A stretch of DNA of 64,000 nucleotides, taken from Chionoecetes opilio. Lineage: Eukaryota > Arthropoda > Malacostraca > Decapoda > Majidae. Location: positions 226,560 to 290,559 of the forward strand of contig JACEEZ010024141.1 in assembly GCA_016584305.1 (NCBI GenBank), given 5' to 3'. This document shows positions 1 through 10,723 of this stretch, in pieces. Positions within the stretch are counted from its first letter, which is position 1. The number at the start of each line of letters is the position of its first letter. Both the position numbers and the translations under genes were made by a program. The notes beneath the pieces were generated by a model. That model worked only from the letters and a program-made list of their open reading frames with translations, was not told the origin of the DNA and ran no database searches.

Positions 1-265
<265 letters not shown>

Positions 266-820
266 AGAATATGCAAAATACAGGAGCAGGTGCAAGTGGA
301 GACTTTACGGCTTTGGCCATTCCCTCGAGGGCGTCCCCGGGAACAGGCGACAGCATTGACTACACTAGAAGAAGAAGCTGAACACTGAAAGCACAGCCAG
401 AAATGCAAACACCACTCGGAAGAAGAAAAAATCCAGAAAAAAAAAAAAAAACAAAACGTTCTTGTGTAAATCATGCATATAATAATAACATAACACGCAG
501 AAGAAGCACAACTGAGTACTACATTAGCAGGCGTGAATGTACTATATATACACAAAGAAACTAAATTATTAGGCAAATTAAAGTTTGGAAACATACATAC
601 AATGTTTGGAAAAAAACCACAATACAAATTCTTTAAAACTGGATACGGTAGATCCCCTCTCACTCGAACTATGGTAAACCCTCTATAATTTGATCTAATT
701 GGGGGGAAGCCTGGGTCGAATTAGCCAAAAGTCTGAATTATCCTATGGTTACCTCTAGCCCCCCCACACAATAAGAACTCACTCAAACATGCCAAAACAG
801 CACAGATTGTATTACTTGTA
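266..820. other. Intergenic or intronic DNA without a recognisable gene
   Basis: AT-rich sequence with A-tracts. A short stretch near 655-740 resembles the terminus of a pogo-type element similar to that ending at about 6177, but no complete element can be bounded. If TMEM245 extends left of the window this may be intronic. Confidence 0.5.
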
Positions 821-908
821 CAGTAAAACCCTTATAACTCGGCACGATAGGGGCTCTGGCCCTTGCCGAGTTATTCAATGTGCCGAGTTATGCAATGTCC
901 TCTGATAT

Positions 909-946
<38 letters not shown>

Positions 947-971
947 ATCAAAGCATAAAAACTACACTTAC

Positions 972-1145
972 CAGTGAACGGGTAGAATAGAATGTGCTGG
1001 ATTTGATATCAAACTCAGCACAAATAGCACGCATGGACGCACCTACATCCATCCTTGCCAACACTTTCACCTTTTCCTGCAGGCTCAGGCTCTTCAATTC
1101 CATTCCCTTCCTGCTGGAGACACCCTTGCGTGATGGAGCTGACAT
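972..1145 (-). pseudogene. CENP-B/psq-type HTH exon of a Tigger-like transposase
   Basis: The frame beginning with ATG at 1145 encodes a Ser/Arg/Lys-rich leader followed by a helix-turn-helix of the CENP-B N-terminal type (LSLQEKVKVLARM, then a MRAICAEFDIKSSTFY recognition-helix region). This is the normal DNA-binding start of pogo/Tigger transposases. A consensus GTAAGT donor follows at the left end. Compared with the copy at 9676-9844, this copy has a 5-bp insertion near 990 that shifts the frame. No DDE catalytic domain follows. A second, inverted copy of the leader starts near 1568 on the plus strand but diverges before the HTH. Confidence 0.65.
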
Positions 1146-1827
1146 CTTGATATACAGTACTGTATGATGTAATCCCAAAACACGTAAAATAGGTGGCAAA
1201 GTAAAGCAAAGGTCTGGTACCAGCGCGTAGGCTGAGCCGTGTTTTTGTCGTCCAAGCACCGTCTTGGATTACGAATCCCAATCCAATAACACTTGCTGAA
1301 ATGTGTGTTATACTACTTTGTGATACTGTTTGCAATGTTTTGCATTGATTATTATTTCGGCTCCTACCAAGCTTCTTGTGTTTTTTAAGCAGAAACCAAT
1401 CCTTTTTTAATTTCGACAAAAAACGGAATTCGTATCCAAGACGGTGCTTTGACGACATAAACACGGCTCAGCAGCTGACAGCCTACGCGCTGGTTCCTGA
1501 CCTTTGCTTTACTTTGCCACCTATTTTACGTGTTTTGGGATTACATCATACAGTACTGTATTTCAAGATGTCAGCTCCATCACGCAAGGGTGTCTCAAGC
1601 AGGAAGGGAGACTTCAATGAAATTGAAGAGCCTGAGCCTGCAGGAAAGGTCAAAAGGACAAAAACACTACTTTATGCGACTAAGGCTTTGCCGAGTATAA
1701 GCAAAGAGATGCAGTTATAACAGCAATATGCCGAGATACATTAATTTTTGCCGACTTTCTGTTTACATATTCACACAAGAGGTGGTGAGGGCATGATATA
1801 CCGAGTGAAAACCAAGCGATGCAATCT

Positions 1828-2157
1828 AGGGGAGGCGGTAGCAGAGTGGTTAGCGTCACCGAGTGGCGTTCTCGAAAACCCAAGTTCGATCCCGAGTGAG
1901 ACCCATAAATCCACTTGAAATCTTTCTGCACCGTCGAGTGGCCTAAGAACACCCACATGCCCTGTCCATTAACTCCACCTTGGACTGTGAGTGCATGGGA
2001 GGACACGGGGCGGCATGAGCCTCTAATTACAGGTGTCACTATAAGAATCCTGCCTGCGCCACCACTGGCGAGGGCCAACCATCACAGCCCTCGAGTGAGC
2101 CTCCAGGGCCTACTATCCCACCCCTGGAGCTCACTGCCTACACGCGCTATAGGCGCA

Positions 2158-2237
<80 letters not shown>
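1828..2237 (+). mobile_element. tRNA-derived SINE (family A) inside Tigger copy 1
   Basis: A tRNA-like head has an A-box-like TAGCAGAGTGGTTAGCG and a B-box-like AGTTCGATCCC. A conserved body follows (about 1910-2155) and an A-tract of nearly 80 bases. The head resembles Leu/Ser tRNAs by its GTAGCAGAGTGG start. Bodies of the same family recur at 3015-3313, 3655-3940, 5340-5471, 8638-8996 and, badly decayed, 21797-21985. Confidence 0.75.
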
Positions 2238-2241
<4 letters not shown>

Positions 2242-2534
2242 TCTTTGCCATTGCCGAGTTATGTCAAATTCCGAGTTATACAGTGCCGAGTTATAAGGGT
2301 TTTACTGTACTCCCCAAAACATGGCTAATACTGAAGTCTAGAATACAGTACTACTGTAAACTGAGCACTCAGGCGTCACTGATAGCGTCTTCAGGCAAAG
2401 GCTGCGTTCAGGAAAGCAACGCGCACAGGTGCACGGTGACGGCAGTACAACTATTCGCCGACTTACGACCCAAGCAACTTACGACTCTTCGACTTTACGA
2501 CCGCCGGTAAATGCTGATAATTGTGCAAAATAAA

Positions 2535-2544
2535 ATATATATAT

Positions 2545-2630
<86 letters not shown>

Positions 2631-2641
2631 ATATATATATA
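2535..2641. repeat. AT dinucleotide microsatellite
   Basis: Nearly pure (AT)n with one TTATAT interruption. It abuts the left terminus of the Tigger copy at 2642. Confidence 0.95.
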
Positions 2642-3507
<866 letters not shown>

Positions 3508-3654
3508 CTCGGACCGCTGGACAATTTTGTCGATTTACGGACTGGACCAGGCATTTGTCCGGGACTCTGACATATCCCCGGACCTCGGATTTTGACCGGC
3601 AAATCCGATATCCGAGAAATGTAGGTCCGGGAAAACGAAGGTTGGGTGTCTATA

Positions 3655-3940
3655 TATTTTACATTTGTGCCTATAGTGCCTGTAGGCAGTGACTAAGGCC
3701 CGGATGGTAGGCCCTGAAGGTTCACTTTAGAGCTGTGATGGTTGGCCCTCGCCCATGGTGGCGCAGGAAGGATTTTTATAATGATGCCTGTGATTAGAGG
3801 CTCATGCCGCCCCCCTGTGTCTTCTGATGCGCTCGCAATCGAAGGTAGAGTTAATGGGCAGCGTGTGGGTGTTCTTAGGCCACTCGACGGTGCAGAAAGA
3901 TTTTGGTTCTCATCGGGGATCGAACACGGTGATACGATGG
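3655..3940 (-). mobile_element. SINE family A, degraded copy
   Basis: Minus-strand match to the family A body, reaching the B-box-like GTTCGATCCC equivalent near 3918-3926. It lies just left of the TTAA-flanked element at 3987. Confidence 0.65.
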
Positions 3941-4378
3941 TTATAACAATAATGAACAACGAAAATTTTGATAAAATATGACTTAACCCCTTCACTGCTG
4001 ATATTAAATTCATAGGCCTACCCCCCTGTGCGGCAGGCTTGATTAAAATATAAAATAATTACTGATCATATTTTAAGGTGCCTAAATGAATAGGATGCTC
4101 ATTCCATACCAGAAAATCTATGTTTCGTCTTGGTGGAGGCTACCAGATAAGTGAGGAGTTGCGTCAGAGTGCAACAACAGGGCAGTGACCGTGCTGCCAG
4201 ACGCACAATGAAACTACTTACTACTCAACATAATACAGCATATTTTGATACATAAATGCTTCATTCATTCATGCATTCATTCATTCATGCTTCTGTATTA
4301 TATCCATCAAGAATATGTTGAACTAGCCGCAAAGCCGCCCTCCGGGCAGACTTTTTGGCTAGCTCCTGCGGAGGGCTA

Positions 4379-4431
4379 TTGGTGGGCCTTCGGCCCACCA
4401 CCTGTGTTTGGTGGGCCTTCGGCCCACCAAA
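4379..4431. repeat. Two tandem GGTGGGCC-TTC-GGCCCACC hairpins
   Basis: The palindrome GGTGGGCCTTCGGCCCACC occurs twice with a short spacer. The apex would form a CUUCGG-type loop on a GC stem if transcribed. It lies inside the TTAA-flanked element. Confidence 0.85.
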
Positions 4432-4489
4432 CATGAACTCTCCAGGTAGCCCCTTCTAACTTTCCTGAAATCATGGATGTAGAAATGTA

Positions 4490-4795
4490 TGTATTCCCCC
4501 CACCCATTCACTCACCCATTACCATCACCCCCCACCCATTCACTCACCATTACCCATCACCCCACACCCATTCATTCCCCCATTACCCATCACCCCCCAC
4601 CCATTCACTCACCCATTACCCATCAGCACACACCCATTCACTCACCCATTACCCATCACCCCCCACCTATTCCCTCACCCATCACCCATCACCCCCAACC
4701 CATCACCCCCCACCCATTCACTCACCCATCACCCCACACCCATTACCCATCACCCCACCCATTCACTCACCCATTACCCATCACCCTACATTAAG
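4490..4795. repeat. CACCCATTCACTCACCCATTA-type minisatellite
   Basis: Imperfect C/A/T-rich units built from CACCCATT and CATCACCCC modules repeat for about 300 bp. Frames across it are low-complexity Pro/His/Ser. Confidence 0.9.
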
Positions 4796-5339
4796 GCTTC
4801 CTCAATTCTCGCAACCCACTTTTGTTTTCACAATTCTCGCTAATAGGCTGCTAAAAAAAAGAAAAAAAAAAAGTGATCGGATCATCTCGTAAGTGGGCTT
4901 ATGACCTTCCCCTGGTCGACCCGATTCCAAAACTGTGCCATATGAGGTGTTTGCGCCACGGGGGACGGAACCTATACCACACACACACACAGACAGACAC
5001 ACTTTCGCTTATATTATTATAGATATCTTGACTATTTAGCCTTGCCATTGAAGTAGAGGGCGCGGCAGCGTCGACACGTCGTACTGTACCGCTTGACCTT
5101 ATTAGTCATACTAACTCACTCAAGCAGAAAAAGAGGTTCTATTATATCGCAACACTTGACACTGTTGCCATACAAGCCTATCACAGCGAATATTTACCCA
5201 TAATATCATTGAGTGCGGAGTTTAAATACAGAAACCCTATATGTACCAGCCGCAGTGAACCCTTAGATAGCTGAGAGACCGTATTTGTACCAGCCGCAGT
5301 GAAGGGGTTAAAGATGATTATAATCATTACACATATTTT

Positions 5340-5471
5340 AGCATTCTGCCTGCATCACCACGGGGGAGGGCCAACCATCACAGCCCCCAAGTGAACCTCC
5401 AGGGCCTACCATCCGGGTCTTAGTAGTCATTGCCTACAGGCGCTATAGGCACAAATGTAAAAAAAAAAAAA
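5340..5471 (+). mobile_element. SINE family A 3' fragment
   Basis: Only the distal body and a short A-tract remain. Confidence 0.65.
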
Positions 5472-7146
5472 TTATAATAAATATAACATAGGCTGACTTA
5501 CATCCAGTTCTACTTACGACAGGTCGGTCGGTCCCAATCACGGTCGTAACTTCGTAAGTCGACCACTCGGTGCATAAAGTATGCCTAGTGCAAGCTACCC
5601 TAGCACTACATACAGCCCAGCTGGGATGTGAATCGCCACCGAGTTGCCAGCTCGCGCCACAATTAAGGTATGTAAACAAATGGAAAAGAAAGCTTCTGCT
5701 CTTCGCTCTCCTCTTCTTGCCTCCTTAATATTTCATTTCCTGCTACTATAAATTTTGCTGCATCAAATACTGGGACATCAGCAAGTTATTCTTCAACAAT
5801 AAGAATAGCCACAGAGATAAATTTTGGCAGCTGCTATCTTGGTAGCAATGTGTATTGTGAAGCGTTCAGTATCGTTCAGTAGGGAGAGTGCGGGGGAGGA
5901 GTGGACGCTACTGAACGCAGCCGTGGCAGGTGTCACTCGGGGGGATTTGTAAGGTAAGGTCTTCAGTGCTTGAGGTGCTTAATGTGTTGGAGGCGATGTG
6001 GCTGACGAAGTGGATGGCACAGAGGAGATGGAAGATGCTGCAGAAAACTCTGAAAATTCGAACTTCAGTTCTGATTATGGGAAGTTGGAAAGTTGTTGAA
6101 AAATTTGAACTTGGCCTGAAACAGGTTGAATTATCCGAAGTTTGAATTATACGGGTTCGAATTAGAGAGGGTTTACTGTATATAGGGATTAAGGTTGTCC
6201 TAATTATAGCAAATAGATAATATAATTGCCTCTGGAGAGTTTTTTCACCCTTAGAGCCCACTCATATTTTATTATTAACCGTGGATGGTCATCTCAATAC
6301 TAATTGAGGCAAAATGTTTAGAAAAATTTGGTCAAATCAAGAGAAAATGCGCCTCGCCTATGAACAACAGTGTTGATGCCACGCTGGCTCATGGCAGACG
6401 GACGCTGCCACGCTGGCCTGGTGGTGGCTGTCCCAGATGTGCTCCCGAGGCTTCATATCACACTGACACGTCAGAGTAATATGAAATTTGTCTGCCCAGA
6501 CTATTTGTCCGGGGAATGAGAGGTATGAGTTAGAGGGGTTCTACTGTACATGATATATTTTAGATGTCTTTATCTTTGGTTAAATCATAAAACTACAACT
6601 GTAGGTTCAAAGCTGATTGCTTGATACCACACGACATTATATGCAAAGGAAAATATCATAAGCTTTAAGCAAATACAACAGCACATAAGCATTAAACAGA
6701 GCTGCTGGTTGTTCTGTACTCACTAAGCATATAAGCTGTGAAATAGTGCAAATGACAATATCCTATGAGCGAAAGGCTGAATAATATGTACAATATGAAG
6801 GGAAGGGAGAGGTGTGAGCAAACACAAATTAACTCATTCCATAACAGTGCTAATGAGGCAATGAAGCAAAGCTGGCCACGCGTTTGCCAAAGAAATACAC
6901 GTCAAATGGGTTTAGCAGAAAAAGGAAAAACAAATGAACAGGTGAAAAAAAAAAAATCGCCAAGTATTGTTATGATAAGTGAGGTGTCAAGCAAACATTT
7001 GCACACACAAGCAGGTGTTGGTAGCAGTCCAGCAGGAGCAGGAGGCAGCAGTAAGCCACCCCTTCATCCCTTCCCCTCAACCAGCCTCTCAAGACTGTGT
7101 GATAAGCACCATAATTTTTCCTTCTCAACCTTGTCATTCTTGATCT
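5472..7146. other. No gene seen; repeat termini only
   Basis: Two pogo-like right termini are visible (ending near 6177 and near 6547, both of the form GGGTTTACTGTA or GGTTCTACTGTA), but no matching left ends can be placed. The remainder is AT-rich without coding signal. Confidence 0.5.
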
Positions 7147-7849
7147 AAACACATAAGAACATAAGAACATAAAAAAATAAGGAAGCTACAAGAGGCCGTG
7201 AGGCCTACACGTGGTAGTTCCTGTTACCTAACACTACCCACATCCATCTTTCATCCCCATCCATGAACCTATCCAGCCCCTCTTTAAAGCTCCCTAATGA
7301 CTCCGCACTAACTTCGTCTACCGAGTCCATTCCACTCATTCACTACCCTATTTCTTTTTTAAATCTACGCTTTTCCAGCTTGAATCCGTTACTTCTTGTT
7401 CTACCCTGGTTAATAGCCGTAAGAACTTTTCCTACCTCTCCTTTATTAAATCCCTTTATCCACTTAAAAACTTCTATCAGATCGCCCCTTACTCTGCATC
7501 TCTTGAGTGAGTGTAACTTCAATAGCTCCAATCTCTTCTCATAACTAAAGTTACGCATCCCTTGAATCATTTTGGTCATCCTTCTCTGCACTGATTCTAA
7601 CAAGGCTATATCCATCCTGTAATATGGAGACCAAAACTGAACTGCATAGTCTAGGTGAGGTCTGACTAGAGCCAGATAAAGCTTTAGAATAACTTCCGCA
7701 CTTCTACATTTAACACTTCTGGTAATGAATCCTAACACTCTATTAGCTCTATTTCTAGCCTCAATACATTGTTTCCTAGGTCGGAGGTCTAAGATCCTCA
7801 CTCCAAGATCTTTTTCACCTTCTGATCTTTTCAGCGATACATTGCGTAT
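7147..7849 (-). pseudogene. Non-LTR retrotransposon (CR1/Jockey-like) RT C-terminus and 3' end
   Basis: The minus strand encodes the region after the RT catalytic core: an LVRPHLDYAVQFWSPY motif, then LESVQRRMTKMIQG and a C-terminal KLEKRRFKKEIG. The 3' end carries an 8-bp repeat of the ATGTTCTT type, a CR1-style tail rather than poly-A. The upstream continuation lies at 10273-10400, because a foldback element has split the LINE. Translation is open across this part but the element is 5' truncated. Confidence 0.8.
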
Positions 7850-8637
7850 GGTGTATCATAGACCACTGTATACCTGGACTGCGCACGGAATATCGGCCTG
7901 TCGCACAAGGGGCTGAAGTCGGAGGGCCGCTCGGATTCATATATATATATACGGATCATATAGACTAGTTTATCAGTATATATGATATACTGTAATCTTT
8001 GTAAATGTTTGTTCTATAATATTATCAAATAAAAAACAGTAAAACACGCTAAAGAAATGCCATTACGAGACTCTGAAGAAATATGCATGAACTTAATATT
8101 CACTTCAACTCTTCGCCATTTAAAACTTTGTGAGTCAACTTTTATCATGAAGGGTATCAATAGAAGCGCAATTTGATTAGCTTTCCAATGCTATATTTCG
8201 TTATCTGATAAATTAATTAAAACCATGCATAAATTAGCGTTAACTAAATAAATAAAATCATCAATCGGGTAATTTTCCCGATTGATGATATTTATTTAGT
8301 CAACGCTAATTTATACACGGTACTAATTCATTTATCAGAAAACGAAATATATAAGTAAATATATAACATCATCAATCGGGAAAATTACCCGATTGATGAT
8401 TTTATTTATTTATTTAACGCAAATATGGTTCTAATTAATTTATCAGATAACGAAATATAGCAATGGAAAGCTAATAAAATTGCGCTTCTATTGATACTCT
8501 TCATTATAAAAGTTGACTCGCAAAGTTTTAAATGGCGAAGAGTTAAGTGAATATTAAGTTCATGTACAGTAAAACCCTTATAACTCGGCACTGTATAACT
8601 CGGAATTTGATATAACTCGGCAAGGCAAAGACAAAGT

Positions 8638-8996
8638 TTTTTTTTTTTTTTTTTTTTTTACATCTAGGGCCTATAGCGCGTGTAGGCAGTGAGCTCCCAG
8701 GGGTGGGAGGGTAGGCCTGGAGGCTCACTCGAGGGCTGTGATGGTTGGCCCTCGCCAGTGGTGGCAAAGGCAGGATTCTTATAGTGACCTGTAATTAGAG
8801 GCTAATGCCGCCCCCCCGTGTCCTCCCATGCCTCGCAGTCGAAGGTAGAGTTAATGGACAGGGCATGTGGGTGTTCTTAGGCCACTCGATGGTGCAGAAA
8901 GATTTCAAGTGGATTTATGGGTCTCACTCGGGATCGAACTCGGGTTTTCGAGAACGCCACTCGGTGACGCTAACCACTCTGCTACCGCCTCCCCTA
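8638..8996 (-). mobile_element. SINE family A inside Tigger copy 2
   Basis: Minus-strand copy with head, body and a shortened A-tail (T-run at 8638-8659). It is at the same place in the Tigger element as the SINE in copy 1, so it was inherited with the carrier. Confidence 0.75.
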
Positions 8997-9675
8997 GATT
9001 GCATCGCTTGGTTTTCACTCGGTATATCATGCCCTCACAACCTCTTGTGTGAACATGTAAACAGAAAGTCGGCAAAAAATAATGTATCTCAGCATATTGC
9101 TGTTATAACTGCATCTCTTTGCTTACACTCGGCAAAGCCTTAGTCGCATAAAGTAGTATTTTTGTCCTTTTGACCTTTCCTGCAGGCTCAGGCTCTTCAA
9201 TTTCATTGAAGTCTCCCTTCCTGCTGGAGACACCCTTGCGTGATGGAGCTGACATCTTGAAATACAGTACTATGATGTAATCCCAAAACACGTAAAATAC
9301 GTGGCAAAGTAAAGCAAAGGTCAGGAACCAGCGCGTAGGCTGTCAGCTGCTGAGCCGTGTTTATGTCGTCCAAGCACCGTCTTGGATACGAATTCCGTTT
9401 TTTGTCGAAATTAAAAAAGGATTGGTTTCTGCTTAAAAAACACAACAAGCTTGGTAGGAGTCGAAATAATAATCAATGCAAAACATTGCAAACAATATCA
9501 CAAAGTAGTATAACACACATTTCAGCAAGTGTTATTGGATTGGGATTCGTAATCCAAGACGGTGCTTGGACGACAAAAACACGGCTCAGCCTACGCACTA
9601 GTACCCGACCTTTGCTTTACTTTGCCACCTATTTTACGTGTTTTGGAATTACATCATACAGTACTGTATATCAAG

Positions 9676-9844
9676 ATGTCAGCTCCATCACGCAAGGGTG
9701 TCTCCAGCAGGAAGGGAATGGAATTGAAGAGCCTGAGCCTGCAGGAAAAGGTGAAAGTACTGGCAAGGATGGGTGCAGGTGCGTCCATGCGTGCTATTTG
9801 TGCTGAGTTTGATATCAAATCCAGCACATTCTACCCGTTCACTG
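9676..9844 (+). pseudogene. CENP-B/psq-type HTH exon of a Tigger-like transposase
   Basis: ATG at 9676 opens the same exon as in copy 1, with an uninterrupted HTH (MRAICAEFDIKSSTFYPF) and a GTAAGT donor at 9845. No downstream catalytic exon follows before the terminus, so it is an orphan DNA-binding exon. Confidence 0.65.
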
Positions 9845-9868
9845 GTAAGTGTAGTTTTTATGCTCTGA

Positions 9869-9904
<36 letters not shown>

Positions 9905-10272
9905 TTTTTTTTTTTTTTATTTTTTTTTTTTAACCCATATCAGAGGAGGACATTGCATAACTCGGCACATTGAATAACTCGGCAAGGGCCAGAGCCCCTA
10001 TCGTGCCGAGTTATAAGGGTTTTACTGTATATTTCTTCATAGTCTCGTAATGGCATTTCTTTAGCGTGTTTTACTGTTTTTTATTTGATAATATTATAGA
10101 ACAAACATTTACGAAGATTACAGTATATCATATATACTGATAAACCAGTCTATATGATAGTCCATAGACCACTATATCTCTTTGTCGGGCGCCCCGCAGG
10201 CCCCTATGCAGCCCCGCAATTCAAAACATTGTCGCGTGAACAGTCCAGGTATACAGTGATCTATGGGTGTAT

Positions 10273-10400
10273 CTATTACCAGGATTTTTTCTGCCAACAT
10301 TCATAACGCTGCATTTATCAATATTAAATTCCATCTGCCATCTGACTACCCACTCATTAAGTTTATCTAAGTCTCCCTGCAATATGTTTACATCAACACT
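10273..10400 (-). pseudogene. 5' part of the split LINE (RT thumb region)
   Basis: Encodes LQGDLDKLNEWVVRWQMEF and NIDKCSVMNVGRKNPGN, a run typical of the segment just after the FADD box in CR1/Jockey-like reverse transcriptases. It precedes the segment at 7147-7849 once the foldback is removed. Upstream RT is missing. Confidence 0.75.
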
Positions 10401-10555
10401 CAACATGCTACACCATAACTCAAACACCATCCATTCTCCACTCATTCCCACCAACATTCCACCCCTACATACCCATCACCTACCATTCTAAGTCCCACCT
10501 TTGTTCCTTTCTCAGCCCTAAGCTACAGTCATCCACCCACTCATCCACCACCCAC

Positions 10556-10723
10556 CATGGTAGCAATCCACTGCCTGCCGTAGATGTAACCCTCGTCCAG
10601 GGCGGAGGTCACCACCTCGTCCAGGCCTTCCGGCAGCAGCGCGTGGAACTGAGGGTTGTTCACTATGGTGGAGTTGATCACCTGACTCCCCAGGCTGATC
10701 AGGGCCATGCTCTCCCCTTGGAT
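10556..10723 (-). CDS. TMEM245: TMEM245 exon 12 (last in window)
   Basis: Extramembrane segment with LGSQVINSTIVNNPQFHALL, LPEGLDEVV and GYIYGRQWIATM. Donor GTGGGT, phase 0. The following exon was not found in the 10.5 kb to the left. Confidence 0.87.

Larger units (their letters stand above)
821..2307. mobile_element. Tigger/pogo-like non-autonomous element, copy 1
   Basis: The element starts with CAGTAAAACCCTTATAACTC and ends with the inverse complement. TA dinucleotides flank it at 819-820 and 2308-2309, as expected of the Tc1/mariner superfamily (pogo/Tigger branch). Inside, about 1060-1350 and 1360-1650 are imperfect inverted copies of one another, each containing the start of the same small transposase exon. 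A tRNA-derived SINE fills the right part up to a long A-tract (2159-2237). The same structure recurs at 8567-10027, so the inversion and the SINE are family traits. It has no full transposase and must depend on another source. Confidence 0.85.
3987..5307. mobile_element. TTAA-flanked piggyBac-like non-autonomous element
   Basis: The ends are CCCCTTCACTGC and its inverse complement, with TTAA at 3983-3986 and 5308-5311. Short CCC-starting inverted repeats at TTAA are the hallmark of piggyBac-class elements. About 1.3 kb, no transposase frame. It carries two UUCG hairpins and a CACCCATT minisatellite, listed separately. Confidence 0.65.
8567..10027. mobile_element. Tigger/pogo-like element, copy 2 (inverted relative to copy 1)
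   Basis: Terminal CAGTAAAACCCTTATAACTC repeats with TA at 8565-8566 and 10028-10029. Gene order is the mirror of copy 1: SINE first, then the inverted-repeat centre, then the HTH exon, then a long T-tract. It is inserted in one arm of the foldback element. Confidence 0.85.
7858..10265. mobile_element. Large foldback (inverted-repeat) element interrupting the LINE
   Basis: The outer termini are ATAGACCACTGTATACCTGG and its near-perfect inverse complement. Long arms follow (7960-8560 and 10028-10150), plus an inner palindrome around 8270-8400 with an ATCATCAATCGGG motif. GGTGTATC lies at 7850-7857 and again at 10266-10273, an apparent 8-bp target duplication (7 bp if the element starts at 7857). 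The LINE is continuous on either side. A Tigger copy sits in one arm. Confidence 0.8.

Noticed and set aside
4379..4431. CRISPR-like repeat or intrinsic terminator
   Set aside because: Only two hairpin units, no spacer regularity, and a eukaryotic context.
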